DNA from: Argentina anserina
Taxonomy: Eukaryota > Streptophyta > Magnoliopsida > Rosales > Rosaceae
Reading direction: 5' to 3'
Length of the DNA stretch: 64,000 nt
Assembly (NCBI RefSeq): GCF_933775445.1
Contig: NC_065874.1
Location: 1,676,501 to 1,740,500, forward strand
Part shown: piece after piece, positions 49,496 through 61,731 of the stretch
Numbering within the stretch: position 1 is the first letter of the stretch
Layout: each line of letters opens with the position of its first letter
Program-made: the position numbers and the translations under genes
Notes under the pieces: model-generated
Databases searched by the model: none
What the model was told of the DNA's origin: nothing
Seen by the model: only the letters and a program-made list of their open reading frames with translations

Positions 49496-50750
49496 GAACA
49501 GTCCTCTTATTCAACTCCAGGATTCAACGAGCTATAAATAATCTTTGTTTCTGAGGCTTGGAAGTTTGGTTTAGCAGTTGCATCAGCAAGGTTCTCTATC
49601 AAATGTTGGAAACCCTGCGTTAGCAAGAAACAATTCAGTGAAGGTAAAATTGGCAAAACGTAAGCTATCAGAATCACTTTCAAGATCAGAGCTCCCAATG
49701 AAAATAGATATAGCAAAACAAATATAAGCAAATTTTTTACGTTGATACCAAACCACTCACTAATGCAAACACCTTGTGTACATTCTAATGCAACATGGTA
49801 TGAATTCAAGAACATATGGACATGGACCAAACCATAACTTAATATGAATGATTCCTTACACAGAAAGGTTTTTGGAAAAGAAAAAGAACCACTACTTGAC
49901 AAAGTACAGACAGAAGAGCTGTCACCAATGTCAACAAGTCAAGCAATGTATGTGCATAGATATGAATACCTGCGGTAACAATTTAAGATAAACTACAGGT
50001 TCACATCAAATCGAACTTACAAAGGAGTCAACGTATCCCCCAGGATTATTAGCAGCCACCCTCTCGCTACTAGTGCTATCCAAGCTGAAAGCAAATGGTG
50101 ACCAACCTTAAAAACAACAAAGATTGGAACAAATTAGGATAGCACATGAATCAGTTAAACATACATGGCAGAAACAAACCACACCTCATTCTCCACTATT
50201 AATGAAAGTTCACTGGACGACTTCATTTCATCAGCAGCAGCAGACAAATGCACCCAAGGAAAACACTAAAAAAGAAAGTCAAAATAATTTGTCAAAAAAC
50301 TTTCACACAATCGATTCATACGAATCAAAAATCAACGTATCAGTGGGAGAGCAACTCATTACCTTATCCAACTCATTCAACAGCTTAAAACTTGCCATAG
50401 TCAGCTCCAGAGATTTCCCAATCCTCAAGATAGCAAATATCGACTCAAACCATTTACTGTACCAACAATTCAACACCAAACACAAAACCATCAGAGTCAT
50501 CCTTCTCGGCCGGAGCCTACAAATATAGGGATGAATTGTGTACATGATGAGAATGAACTGTGTACAAATTTAAATCCAATCAGGAAGAGAATGAACTGTG
50601 TACATGATTGGTCAACTGTGTAGAGAATGAACTGGAAGCTAACACCTCCTAATAGCTTATACTCAATCAACAAATCCATCAAAAACAGAACAACAAATGA
50701 ACAGTCCTCTTATTCAACTCCAGGATTCAACAAGCTATAAATAATCGAGC
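49496..50750. repeat. Direct repeat inside the CACTA element
   Basis: GAACAGTCCTCTTATTCAAC and the following CTCCAGGATTCAAC-AGCTATAAATAATC occur at about 49496-49543 and again at 50700-50747 with a single difference. The copies are in the same orientation about 1.2 kb apart. The word GAATGAACTGTGTAC is also repeated three times at 50550-50635. Confidence 0.85.
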
Positions 50751-51164
50751 AATTTCTAAACTAATAAGGTCTTCAACTCTGAAACAGCAAATTACCTCCT
50801 ATTTCGCAGCGGCATCGAAATCCGAGACGTCGACGGCGAGGTGCTGAGGGAGAACGATGGTGAAGAATTTGGAGAGTGCGGCGGAAATCGAGCACTGTTC
50901 GATCTAGAGCGAGAGCTGGAGGAGGGGATCGAAGCATACGGCGGCTCGGAGGACACCAAAGGTAGAGAGGTTGGAGTGAGGGAGGTTGGGGAAGTGGAGG
51001 AGGGTTAGGGTTTCTAGAGTTTGTATTGGAATGGGAGTGAAGTAGTCGAGGTTGAGGTAGCCGAGAGAGAGGGAGAGAGAGATTTCAGTGAGGCGGAGGT
51101 TATGGGGGAGGATGAGATTTCGTTGGATAAATGGGATTGGTGTGACACTCATTTTTTTTTTTTT

Positions 51165-51410
51165 TATCACAACACACACTGATTTTTGTATGTATTTTTA
51201 TCACAACACACTGATTTATATTTTTATTACACACTGATTTTTGTGTGTATTTTTATTACACTGATTTTTGTGTATATTCTTATAACACATTGATTTTTGT
51301 GTGTATTCTTATCACAACACACACTGATTTTTGTGTGTATTTTTATCACACACTGATTTTTGTGTGTATTCTTATCACACACTGATTTTTGTGTGTATTG
51401 TTAGTCTAGA
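51165..51410. repeat. Subterminal repeat array of the CACTA element
   Basis: About eight copies of a 22-30 base unit built on CACACTGATTTTTGTGTGTA lie in direct orientation next to the right end. In CACTA elements such arrays are transposase binding sites. Confidence 0.85.
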
Positions 51411-51531
51411 TATTATGCGTGGGCTATGTATACTCATTGCATACGGTTAGTTGTGTGAGTTGGTATCTCACACAGATTTATGATAATCAGTGTGAGTAAA
51501 ATCAGTGTGAGAGTTCTTTTTGCTAGTAGTG

Positions 51532-53644
51532 TACGCCGCTTTCGATCAGTTTCACGCACTTCATCGATCACTAGGATTTGTTTGGTCCAAAAATCCCTCA
51601 AATTCACAGCTAGCTAGGGTTTGCTTGGCTACAAGTAAAAGTATATATCCACTTGCTCCCAATATATCGCACTCAAAATTTTGTAACCTTTACGAGTCTG
51701 GTCTCTGATTGTCACCAGGCCAAAGAATATACACACAAACTATACATCTGGTTTCGAAAATTCCAAGCTGCAACTGAAAACCATTTAATTTGGTCTTAGT
51801 TTCAAACATGGCTGCCGTGACTTTGACCAGTTGACTCAATGAATATTTATGGATAGCTAGCTAAGTCGGTCAGGCAACGATTACGAATAGAAGTGGCCTT
51901 TCCAGTCATGATCGACGACAAAGCCATTATAAGGCAAATCAATCCCCTTCTGGCTTCTGCTCATCAATCCCTGAAAGCAAATCTGAATTCATTTCTGATC
52001 TCAAGCTCTCTGGTAGGGTCCTACGTGCCAGGACTTTTAATCACACGTGCGATAAGTTTCATACAGAAGAGTTGATTCGTCACATTCACACAGAAGATTA
52101 GCCAGGGCAATGGGCCTATAGTTGCTGCTAGTGGTACCATGCATTCGTATATGGAACGACGACGTCTAGTCGACTAGCTTCTTGTGTAATATTATCGTCA
52201 CTTTAGTAAAAGTTGACCAAAAACTGATAGTTTGGAAGAGACGCTTTTCGTTTTAAGGTTTAGCTAGCTAGGTTGTGGTCATGGATCGGAGGATGACGGA
52301 CGAGAGAAAAGACGACCTCATATAAGTATAACTTGAAATTTTGTAACTAGATTGTGATCGGCAGATGACTACAGAGGCGGATGACTTCATATAACGGTTA
52401 TCTGAATATCTGATTCATTAGTATTCGTTGTCATCTGAACCAAGCGCGGTCACTTGTTGATTTTTGTTCACACATGTTTTATCAACATACAGTTGCTCAC
52501 GCCATTGAATTTGCTGGAATTCCTCCATTACTTCCAACCCATAAGGCACAATTGCGGTTTGGATAAGATCGATGGAGTTGTACGTATGTGTGCATAATTA
52601 TAAAGCAAATTAAGTAAACACATGCATTGTGCATTCCCATTTGCACACATACATACGACTCTTGGGCTGCTCTCATTGTCATACATAAGCTTTTAAGTGT
52701 TTGCCAGCAACTGTAGCTAGAATAATATGGTCTACTACGCCATTGCTAGGATTCCCATTTGCATGAATATTAGGTTGAAAAGTGAAAACCCCCACTCCAG
52801 AAATCAAAGAATTACTGGTCAAATCTGGATGTGGATAAGCCTAAATTACAGTTGTGGCCGCAGCTTTATTGCTTCTCTCTAAATCTAAAATATATATATG
52901 AATATATCGATTACTGCAAAATGGGCAACATTGTCTTCCATAGTCCATACTAGTATATTATTATATGAAGAGGATAATGCAGAGACGTATACAGAGTCGG
53001 CCTAGCAATGAAGTCAACTCCCAGCAAAATTACAACGGACGAAGTTATTATTAAATTGGTCTAGTACAAGCCAGAAACAATGGCGGATGAGCATAGGACA
53101 TAGAACATGTACCTAATAACAGACGAAAGTTTTGATTCTGTAGCATGAGATGATGATAGGAGTTTAGCTGTCTGATTCGGGAATCCATTGACCCCAATTT
53201 TTTCTAAAGATTTATTTCATAGTCAACTACTCTCTTTAAAAAAATATATCGATTATGTTGAAAGAAATGAGTAATGAATTGAATTATATGATCATAAAAA
53301 ATATATATATTATCGTGTTGACGAAAAGTATTCCTAGACGTTGGATTATAATTGACTTCACAATGGTTTTTTTTTTGGTATATCTACCAAAATCATGCAA
53401 TGCGACAAATGTTATTGAAGTTGTTTATGTGACTAATTGTGTATATGTTCGGTATCTTAAGTAGGATAATTAAATACTAAATTTTCATGGTATAAGATCA
53501 CTTAAAGTGCCGTTCCTTCCTCACTTCACATGATCGACCTCAACTGTCGTATAAACGGTATAATAGATCGAGTGGCGTTGATGCATAATAAATCAACTCA
53601 ATAAGAAATTGATTAATCAATTTTCTGTCCCCTAGGTTATTTTC
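51532..53644. other. Spacer between the CACTA element and the nested complex
   Basis: Nothing coding is supported. Frames near 51520, 51893, 52497 and 53255 are short and low in complexity. Confidence 0.45.
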
Positions 53645-54008
53645 AAGGCCATAATCTTATTAAGACGAAAAAAAATCATATTATGCCTCTTTTCTCTCTA
53701 GCGCGCACCGCTAGAGATCTAAAGCTAAACAAAATCCTCCAATCTGCAATGGCCGGATTCCAAACCTCTCGTCCTTGTACCCCAACCTCTCTTGCCCCTC
53801 TCGCTGAGTCTGCAAGTGTGGGTTTGGGTGTGAAAGGAAGGAGTGTACTCATCGACCGACACCGTTTCTTGGTGGGTCAATTGCTCAGTGCGAAGTTCTC
53901 TAGCCTTAAGGGAACAATTTCGTTTTTCTTTCTTCTTCTTTTTTTCTCAGATGGCCGCGACAATGGTGCTCGGCTCAATCTGGGCCTGTGTGAGGTTGTG
54001 GTACTTGT

Positions 54009-54488
54009 AATGGTCTAAATATCGTTTATCAGTATCGTATCGGTCAAAGGTAAATGATATATCTAGGATATATCGATATATATCGGTTTTATTGGATTTA
54101 CTTATTTTCAATAAAATTTATGAAATTATACCATAAAATGTACCAAATAAACTAAAAACGGTACTAAATAAACTAAATGAAATAAATACTTAATTTGTTT
54201 ACAATTAAAATACACGAATGACACCTAATAATAAAAATAGATGTTTAATAAGGATTATTTAGGCTCGAAATTCATTATATATATTTTAAAAATACAAAAG
54301 ATATAAAAATTAGAAATTTATATGAAAAAATGAAAAAAAACACAAGTTTTTTTTAAAGAGAGGAGATACATATTAATTAAAAAAAAGAGTTTGACCGATA
54401 TTTGACTGTTGACCTACATATTCAACTTATATGGGTAAAATCGTATCGTTTTTTAAATATCACCGATATATCCGATATTTAGAACAAA
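54009..54488. mobile_element. Non-coding TIR element, second copy of the 26334 family
   Basis: The left end TGGTCTAAATATCG and the right end CGATATTTAGAACA are inverted and match those of the copy at 26334-26979. The body again contains GATATATCGG words and AT-rich filler. It interrupts the retroposed sequence. Confidence 0.7.
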
Positions 54489-55307
54489 GGGTGCTTGTGT
54501 GGGAGATCTGTGGTGGGGGAAGTTTTCTTTTCCTCATGTTGTTGGTAGGGTTCTCACCTATGTTGCACGGACACGGACACAAGTGTTCGTATTGGACATG
54601 ATTCGATACGTTGACACGACATATAAATTTTTTTTGGATACAGACACGTGGTGGACACGTTAATTAAATATTATTTTAAATATATATTTAGACATATTTT
54701 ATACCTTTAAAAAATTAAAACATGTTATATTGTTTTTCTTAAATTGATACATGTATTCTTGAATAAATTTGTGTATTAATACATAAATAAATAGATATAT
54801 CTATTCAAACAAATAAAATATATCAAACACATGTAGTATATGTTGATAGTGTGCCACGTCCAACTCCCCACCCCAACCGAATTCAAACTTAATTTTCTTC
54901 TATCTTTCTCCGCCCCCCTTAAAGTTCAAAATATCGGTATCGGGGGATATATCGTTTTTTTGAAAAAGGGAGATATCAGATATATTGGAGATATATCGGG
55001 GATATTGGAAAAAAAATATCGTTCCTCTTTCGAATTTATTTATTTATTATTGAATTACATACAAATAAATACAATTATTAATTTTATCTAGTACTAAAAA
55101 GAAGCTCTAGTTGCTTAAAAAGATGCACGTTGGTCAACAAAACTACAATATTTTGCCCAAGACATACGAGCCATATAGTACGAATTGTAATGGTTAACAT
55201 GATAGTCATATATCTCTTTTGAGCTACTAATAGTTTCTCCGAGAATGTGATAGTAAGGATGAACCCAACTCGATAATTGATCATAAACGTCTCCAAACTG
55301 ACCATAA

Positions 55308-56933
55308 TTGTAAATAGGATGATCAGATTGATAGTTGACTTCATGTGATTCGTTTGACATCTCACTGTGCTATGTGCCTAAACTGATAGAATCAAAACTT
55401 AAGGCAACTGAACTAACATCAGATGGAATATTTTAATCATCAATGGCTCCTCTTGTCCTCCTCCTGCACCTATTTTTCTGTTGCGCACCATGACCGCCTG
55501 CTCTAGATCAATGATTCTCATCTTGGGTAGCATGATCAAAATTACTTTCACAAGTAAACTGCTCAAATTATCCACCTACATAAAATTTGGCTAAAATTGT
55601 CAATTTGCACCCCGAACTTGCATTTGAGTCAATTTACCTCCTAAACTTGGTAAAAATTGCCGATTTACACCTCGAACTTGTATTTGAGTCAATTTACCTC
55701 CTAAACTTGGTAAAAATTGCCGATTTGCACACCATCCGTTAAATTTAACTGTTTCTATCCAATTTTGCGTCATATGTCATGCATTTAAGGGGTAGTATTG
55801 TCATTATATATTTATTCATATTGAATAATGAAATAAATTAATAAAATTACTTAAGAGGAATACTTGCTAAAATGTTTGTTTTTTTGAAACATGTTATTGA
55901 TTTATATATTTATTATTTTATGTGATATGGTATGTTAAAAGATATTAGAAAAAATATAAATAAATAAATACATTGAAAATTAAAAATAAATGTGTGTTCT
56001 GAGATAATTACTATTCTACAATTGGTGTGTCTTAGCCTTATTAGGTTTTCTGTTAGAGATAGATTCGCATCTCTGTAATAGATTAGGACTCCGAATCCTA
56101 CGGGATTGTGGTTATGTAATGCATATATATTGACCTCATTATCAATCAATAAACGGTTACGTTTTGTTCTATTACGTCGTTATTATTCTCATTTTGTTAA
56201 TTCTCCAACAATGTGTACATATAAAAATATATTTATAAACAACACACTATATTTGAATGAGTGGGTACATTGAATATATAATTCAAAGTAGGGTTAAGTA
56301 GGTAGAAAAAAAGATGTAAATAAATAATTTGATTAACAAAATAATCCTCATTTTAAAGAATATTTTTATTTGTTTTTAAGAAAAATATAAATATATAATG
56401 ACAATACTACCCCTTAAATGCATGACATGTGACGCAAAATTGGATAGAAACAGTTAAATATAACGGATGGGGTGCAAATCGGCAATTTTTACCAAGTTTA
56501 GGAGGTAAATTGACTCAAATACAAGTTCGGGGTGTAAATCGGCAATTTTTACCAAGTTTAGGAGGTAAATTGACTCAAATGCAAGTTCGGAGTGCAAATT
56601 GACAATTTCAGCCAAGTTTAGGGTGCAAATTGGCATTTATGCCTTGTAAATATGATGATCAGATTGATAGTTGACTTTATGTGATTCGTTTGACATCCCA
56701 CTGTGCTATGTGCCTAAACTGATAGAATCAAAACTTAAGGCAACTGAACTAACATCAGATGAAATATTTTGATCATCAATGGCTCCTCTTGTCCTCCTAC
56801 TGCACCTATTTTTCTGTTGCGCACCATGACCGCCTGCTCTAAATCCATGATTCTCATCTTGGGTAGCATGATCAAAATTACTTTCACAAGTAAACTGCTC
56901 AAATTATCCACCTACATAAAATTGTCCATATTC
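55308..56933. repeat. About 285-bp direct repeats flanking a foldback element
   Basis: Unit A (about 55308-55587) and unit B (about 56644-56933) are nearly identical. Both run from TTGTAAATA-GATGATCAGAT through GGCTCCTCTTGTCCTCCT and GCACCATGACCGCCTGCTCT to CCACCTACATAAAATT. Both derive from the hAT transposase tail. The foldback lies exactly between them. Confidence 0.88.
55588..56643. mobile_element. Foldback element with about 240-bp inverted arms
   Basis: The left arm begins TGGCTAAAATTGTCAATTTG and holds a tandem unit of about 64 bases (TTGAGTCAATTTACCTCCTA and so on). It ends near TTAAGGGGTAGTATTGTCAT (about 55804). The right arm (about 56396-56643) is its reverse complement (ATGACAATACTACCCCTTAA ... 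CAAATTGACAATTTC). The right arm extends about 33 bases further, so the left arm is slightly truncated. The central part is AT-rich and non-coding. Confidence 0.88.
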
Positions 56934-57989
56934 AAACCTTATATCTCCACCACCTTGTCGACTGTCACCACTACCATCACCACCACCACCACCACCACTA
57001 CCACCACCACTATCTGAACTATCTGGAATTGCTACACCGCCCCACACACTAGCATTATCAGAATCATCTCCGGGTCTCCAACTTAATCAGATAATACCTT
57101 GTTTACATCAATTCCAAAATCAGTTGCTTTTTCTACGACATGTGGAGGAGGGTTGCCATTTTCATCATCGAGGTGTGCATGCATAATCCAATCATGAAGA
57201 GGATCAATGTCATTCTGAAGTGGTTCATAGCAACATGAAGTAGATCGATATAGTTGTTTTCATTGATCACATTATCCTTTGCTCGTTTATCACATAGTCG
57301 TAACTTCGTGTTATAGTAGTAGTATACGAGTTTTTCCAACTTCTGATATATAAGACGGTTCCTTTTCTTTGTATGAATAAGAGAAAAAGTACTCCACTTT
57401 CTTTCACAAGCAGAAGAGGAAGCCGTTTGTGCTAAAATACGCATGTCAAATTTCAGTATTATCATTTTTCCATGATGGGTTCACAGGTTGCTAGCAATCT
57501 ATGAAGGTATGAGGGAACTTCTAGGAGACAAAGACTACAATGTGACTCATATTTTCTTACTTTCCCCAATAGTGCTCAAGGAGAACACTCATTATCTAGA
57601 TATCCTTTGAGAGGACGTCAAGGAGATAAAGATTGCTACTCTTTCTATATTCCTCGAGGAGAATATTTGTTACTAAAATTGTGGATATTCTCTTATGATC
57701 GTCATGAGAGTGTGAGACTATGTTATGACCCTTTATTTTGGATTCTCTTAAGGTCAATGAGAGCACTGGTCACTAATATGGCTTGACTTTTAAGAGTTAA
57801 AACTTGAACTTTCACTCATCTTCTCGATATCTTTTACGAAAAATTGAAAATTAGCCGAGTGAAGGACTACTCTTTTAGTCTTATATTTTATATCCCTCGA
57901 GGCTCGAGATGATTAATTAATCAAAAAATTCAGGTCAAGGAGAGTATGAGACATCCTCAAATTGAGTTAAATTTTTTTAAGTGAAAATT

Positions 57990-58190
57990 TTCAAATATGT
58001 CTCTAAAATATCGAAGATATATCTGATACATCGTAAATATCGGAGAAATATTTGAGATATTTTATGTTATCGGAGAAATATCACAGATACGGGAAAAATA
58101 AGATATTTACCGCTAAGATATATCATTTTTTTTTTTGAAAAAAAAAGAGATATCAGAGGATATATCGGAAATATCGGTGAGATTTTGTTC
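57990..58190. repeat. GATATATCGG-rich stretch
   Basis: Repeated ATATCGGAGAAATAT and GATATATC words resemble the bodies of the TIR elements at 26334 and 54009. A similar short stretch lies at 54925-55025. These may be truncated copies. Clear ends were not found. Confidence 0.5.
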
Positions 58191-58921
58191 CTTCCCCCTT
58201 CCCCCAACTTTTCTCCTCCACCCATTTTCTCTTTTTCAGAAACACATGTGTGTGCCCTATATATGAAATTAGCTCGCTCTTCGGCTACAAGAAGAGTATC
58301 TCTCTCACTTTTCTCTATTTATTAGAGACTCTACTAAGGTCTACCTAGGTAGGAACTACTAACATCGTTGTCTCTCAATGATGCTCTGCTCATTTTGGAG
58401 TTCTATAAGTCTGATCGAGCTCAACTCCAATCCTTCTCCCAAATGCAACTCCAATAGCCTCAAGGATCATTCCCAAATCATATTCAAACCTCTGCAACGT
58501 CGACTCCAAACTCTTCAGTACATGGATTAAGCCCCAAAATCACAAAAAACCCAGAAAACCAATCACTCACCGGTCGAGTTTTGCTTTATTTGGTAAGATC
58601 TTCAAGTTTTGCGTCTGGGCTCTTGCTCTTGAATTCCATCATTAACATTTAGAGAATCTTAATTGCTTGTGCTAAATTGCGTGTCCACTTAAGGACATGA
58701 TCGTGTCCAAATACCAATTCACGTGTCTAAGCCGTGTCAAATTTCAGTTTGCATGTCCAAGCGTATTACTGTGTGTTCGATCGTGTTTGAGCGTGTCTGT
58801 GTCCGTGTCGGACACACAATACGTGACTCAGGTGTTGTGTCTGTGTTTCATAGGTTCTCAGGCAAGAGATGCATCTGCTTATCTTGGTGCATCCCATGGT
58901 GTCGTATGGGAGGTTGGGGAC

Positions 58922-61498
58922 TGTCACGACCCCAAAATTTTGAATATGAAACTCAAATTCCGAAGTCATGAAAACTCTAAAACAATCTCAATAAATCGAA
59001 ATCATTTTAATGTTACAACGGATCATTACTGAGTTCATAGTACAACTCAGCAAATTGATTATTACAAACCAAATTTATAATTCAACATTATATCAAATGG
59101 AAATGTAAAAATCCTCACAAAATTCTCACCACAAGATAGGATAAAAACAACTTCAAGTCTTCTGAGTTGTTCGTCGATTTCCGATAATCCACACCTGCGG
59201 AATTATCCTTTACACCATCGAATAGGTGCACCGAGATTGTAACACAAACCCGGTTTGCAGCTCGTATGAGTAAAACAACAATATAACTTGAATAAAAATA
59301 TATACGAAACTCCACAAAACATTAATCATAAATGCACTCATGAGTCATTAGACGGCCCATATGGTTGTCTAATAAAATGAAAATGTATATGCTCATGAGA
59401 AATTGGGCAACCCCTCTGTTTACCCAAATGCATTTATAATACGGGTACTCATGAGCGCTGGTACACCTCTGTTACCCCTCATGATAGCACTCCGCCGACA
59501 TTGGGTAACCACCTGCTACCCAATATCTAAAATATGGGTACTCATAAGCCGAGAACCCATTTGTTACCTCTTATGCAGTACCCCGGTAGACAGACTAGAG
59601 CTCTAACTGTATCGTAACTTTTGTCCGGCCAAGGCTAGGTTCCGGCATGCCAACATGTCCGAAGACTGGTCCGAAGACAGAAAACACGTCCGAAGACATA
59701 AAACGTTTTAACAAAACTCAATGTTAAAACCACGTACCAACAATCATCACATGATATGGTACAAATCAAATCAACATGCTCAATAAATAAATCTCAACAC
59801 CAAAATGAACTTATTCTCAACGGAAATTACGACAGTATATAATATAGCAAACCATATATATGTACATATTTTACCATTTATACACATACACAATCCACTA
59901 TATCATATACATATCATAGTTCATTTTTTAAAATTTAGCATATTCCTGAATCTCCGCAAGGGGAGATTCGTCACTGTGAGATTTTACTCACCTTATAATC
60001 TCGAGCGTAATTTCCACAATTCCGAAAGTGAACCCTTTACGTGATGTGTCGATCACCTAAAAATAGATATAAGTGGATTTAGAATCGTTACGTAAAACCA
60101 TAAATGCCAAAACAGTAATAATATATTACTGTCAAGTAAATTTCTGGTTTTACGAAATTATTGTTCACATAGTCACTATTCACGTAGTACTGTACAAATA
60201 CATATTAAATACGTATTCATGTACGAGTACATACTATTTACGTATTTTTGTACGAGTACATAGTATTTACGTATTTCTGTACCTCCATGTACTATTCAAT
60301 TGTAAATACTGTCTTAGTAAAAAATAATTACCGATTTACCCTTTTGAAATTACTTTATAATTATTGTACGTAATTTATATTTATATTTACCTACGTAAAA
60401 TAAATTTACATTTACTATACGTAAATTCCTTTTTACATTCACCGTACGTAAAAATAATTTTTACAAAATTACTGTTTCAAAATCACTATACACGCGCCGC
60501 CGCATGTGGTGGCGCGTGGGGTACACGCGCCACTCTTGTGGTAGCGCGTGGGGCCACGCGCCTCTCTTATAACCGGCGTGTGGCTCGCCACTGCCGCCCC
60601 AAAACCACACGTTTCCCCTTCTCCACCCTTCACACGGCCTCACGCTGCCTCTAGGCCCCTTCACGCCCCCTCACGCGCCGCCTAAGGCGGCGGTGTTCAC
60701 CATTTCACCTCCTCCTCCGATCCTCCCCTAAATCACACCAAAACAACCACAATAATCATCCTAAGCTAACCCTCACCTAGATTTGACCTTGGAGACGTCG
60801 GATTGTCACCAACGAAACTTGAGAGGCCGGCGGTGTCGACTTGTGCATAGGCGAGGGTCGAGCGGCGAATCGAGGTCCCAAGCTTGTCGTGGATGGCTCC
60901 AGAGGTGAGGAGAGAGGGGAGGCTAGCTTGCCTCGAGCACGGCGGTAGAAGACTTGGTTGATCGTGCGACTTCCCGGCGGCGAATGGGGACTTGTCGAGC
61001 TCGTGGTTGGTTGCGGAGGGCCGTTCGAAGCTTCCTGTATCGGCGGTGAGAGACACGGGTGGCCGGAGGTGGAAGATCGACGACGAGCTTTTTCTGAGGG
61101 GAGAGAGAGAAGAGAGAGAGAGAGAAGGAGAAGGAGAAGGAGGCGGGAGTGAGCGGTTTCCGAAAATGGAAACCATAATCCCTCAATTTTTCTTTTTATA
61201 CCTTTTTCTAAATCGGAAACTAACTTCCGTCGTTAATAACTTTCACGTACGTGTCCACGAACTCATATCGACGAGCTCTACAACTTTCGTGAATGAAGTT
61301 TTCACAAACGAGCGATGGAGTAAAAATCGATTCTCACGTTGCGGAAACGTAACGTTTTTCTAAATAAAAGTTCCGATAACGTTTCCATTTTCGTTTTACA
61401 ACGTCGCAAAGTAACCAAATGTCGTTTAATAAATTTTACAAACTCTAATAATTTATAAAATTTGAAAATACTTGACTCCGAAAAATCGGGTCATTACA
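58922..61498 (+). mobile_element. Solo LTR of a long-LTR retrotransposon (Ty3/gypsy-like)
   Basis: The element begins TGTCACGACCCC and ends CGGGTCATTACA, the TG...CA ends with a short imperfect inverted repeat typical of plant LTRs. It is flanked by GGGAC (58917-58921) and TGGAC (61499-61503), a 5-bp duplication with one mismatch. At 2577 bases it is a long LTR, with no gag-pol internal region beside it, so it is a solo LTR. Gypsy assignment is an inference from LTR length and end motif. Frames inside (for example 59403 and 60992) are not genes. Its 3' third is shared with 25312-26206. Confidence 0.82.
60180..60300. repeat. About 31-base tandem repeat inside the LTR
   Basis: TATTTACGTATTT-TGTACGAGTACATA-type units repeat three to four times. 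A looser repeat of GGGTACTCAT and GTTACCC words lies at 59440-59590. Confidence 0.7.
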
Positions 61499-61731
61499 TG
61501 GACGGTTATAAGTATTGGCGGGGCATTTGCATAGGCAGTCGTAGACATGTGCTTCATTTTGACGAGTTTGGATATGTTATCGGGATGACGAAGTGTCTTT
61601 TCAAGGCTAAGAGTCTACGGGTCCCAAATCTAAAACTTGCATATCATCTTCTGGACCTGGTGACTGACATTGCGATGGCTACCGAGGCTAAGATGGTAGA
61701 CCCTCATGGCTCACTGAATAAAATGGATTGA
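61499..61731 (+). pseudogene. 3' coding-like part of the retroposed sequence
   Basis: The frame reads DGYKYWRGICIGSRRHVLHF and LRVPNLKLAYHLLDLVTDIA before a stop at 61729-61731. It continues in the same frame from the piece left of the LTR (ARDASAYLGASHGVVWEVGD, about 58865-58921) once one copy of the target duplication is discounted. A solo LTR therefore split a reading frame. I do not recognise the protein. Confidence 0.5.

Larger units (their letters stand above)
48536..51531. mobile_element. Non-autonomous CACTA (En/Spm) element with exon-like internal sequence
   Basis: The element begins CACTACTAGCAAAAAGAG and ends with its inverse, CTTTTTGCTAGTAGTG. The trinucleotide TAC lies on both sides (48533-48535 and 51532-51534), the 3-bp duplication expected of CACTA elements. 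Subterminal repeats of CACACTGAT and TCAGTGTGA fill both ends. No transposase frame is visible in the 3 kb body. On the minus strand several short stretches bounded by splice-like sites read sensibly, for example SSERVAANNPGGYVDSF (about 50020-50085) and LIENLADATAKPNFQASETK (about 49510-49610). This suggests captured host exons. Their source gene is not recognised. Confidence 0.88.
55115..57465 (-). pseudogene. hAT transposase C-terminal remnant
   Basis: The minus-strand frame at 57133-57465 contains LAQTASSSACERKWSTFSLI and KKRNRLIYQKLEKLVYYYYN. This is the hAT C-terminal dimerisation region with its conserved Ser-Ala-Cys-Glu-Arg/Trp-Ser segment. Further downstream come a Gly-rich stretch coded by a CCA/CAC repeat (56950-57012) and, after a foldback insertion, a tail with YNYGQFGDVYDQLSSWVHPY (55115-55360). 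Stops and the insertion make it non-functional. The catalytic N-terminal part is missing. Confidence 0.75.
54557..58852. mobile_element. hAT transposon, defective, 4.3 kb
   Basis: GGTTCTCA precedes (54549-54556) and follows (58853-58860) the element, an 8-bp duplication typical of hAT. The ends are imperfect inverted repeats: CCTATGTTGCACGGACACGG at the left, and CCTATGAAACACAGACAC when the right end is read backwards, both rich in GGACAC/GTGTCC words. Inside, on the minus strand, is a recognisable hAT transposase C-terminus (55115-57465), broken by further repeats. The 5' part of the transposase was not found. Confidence 0.78.

Noticed and set aside
56769..57017. Frame ending in a Thr-rich run
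   Set aside because: It is the antisense of the CCA/CAC repeat that codes Gly in the hAT transposase remnant.
60461..61363. GC-rich frames in the right part of the solo LTR
   Set aside because: They have no retroviral-type protein motifs and lie inside an LTR, which is normally non-coding.
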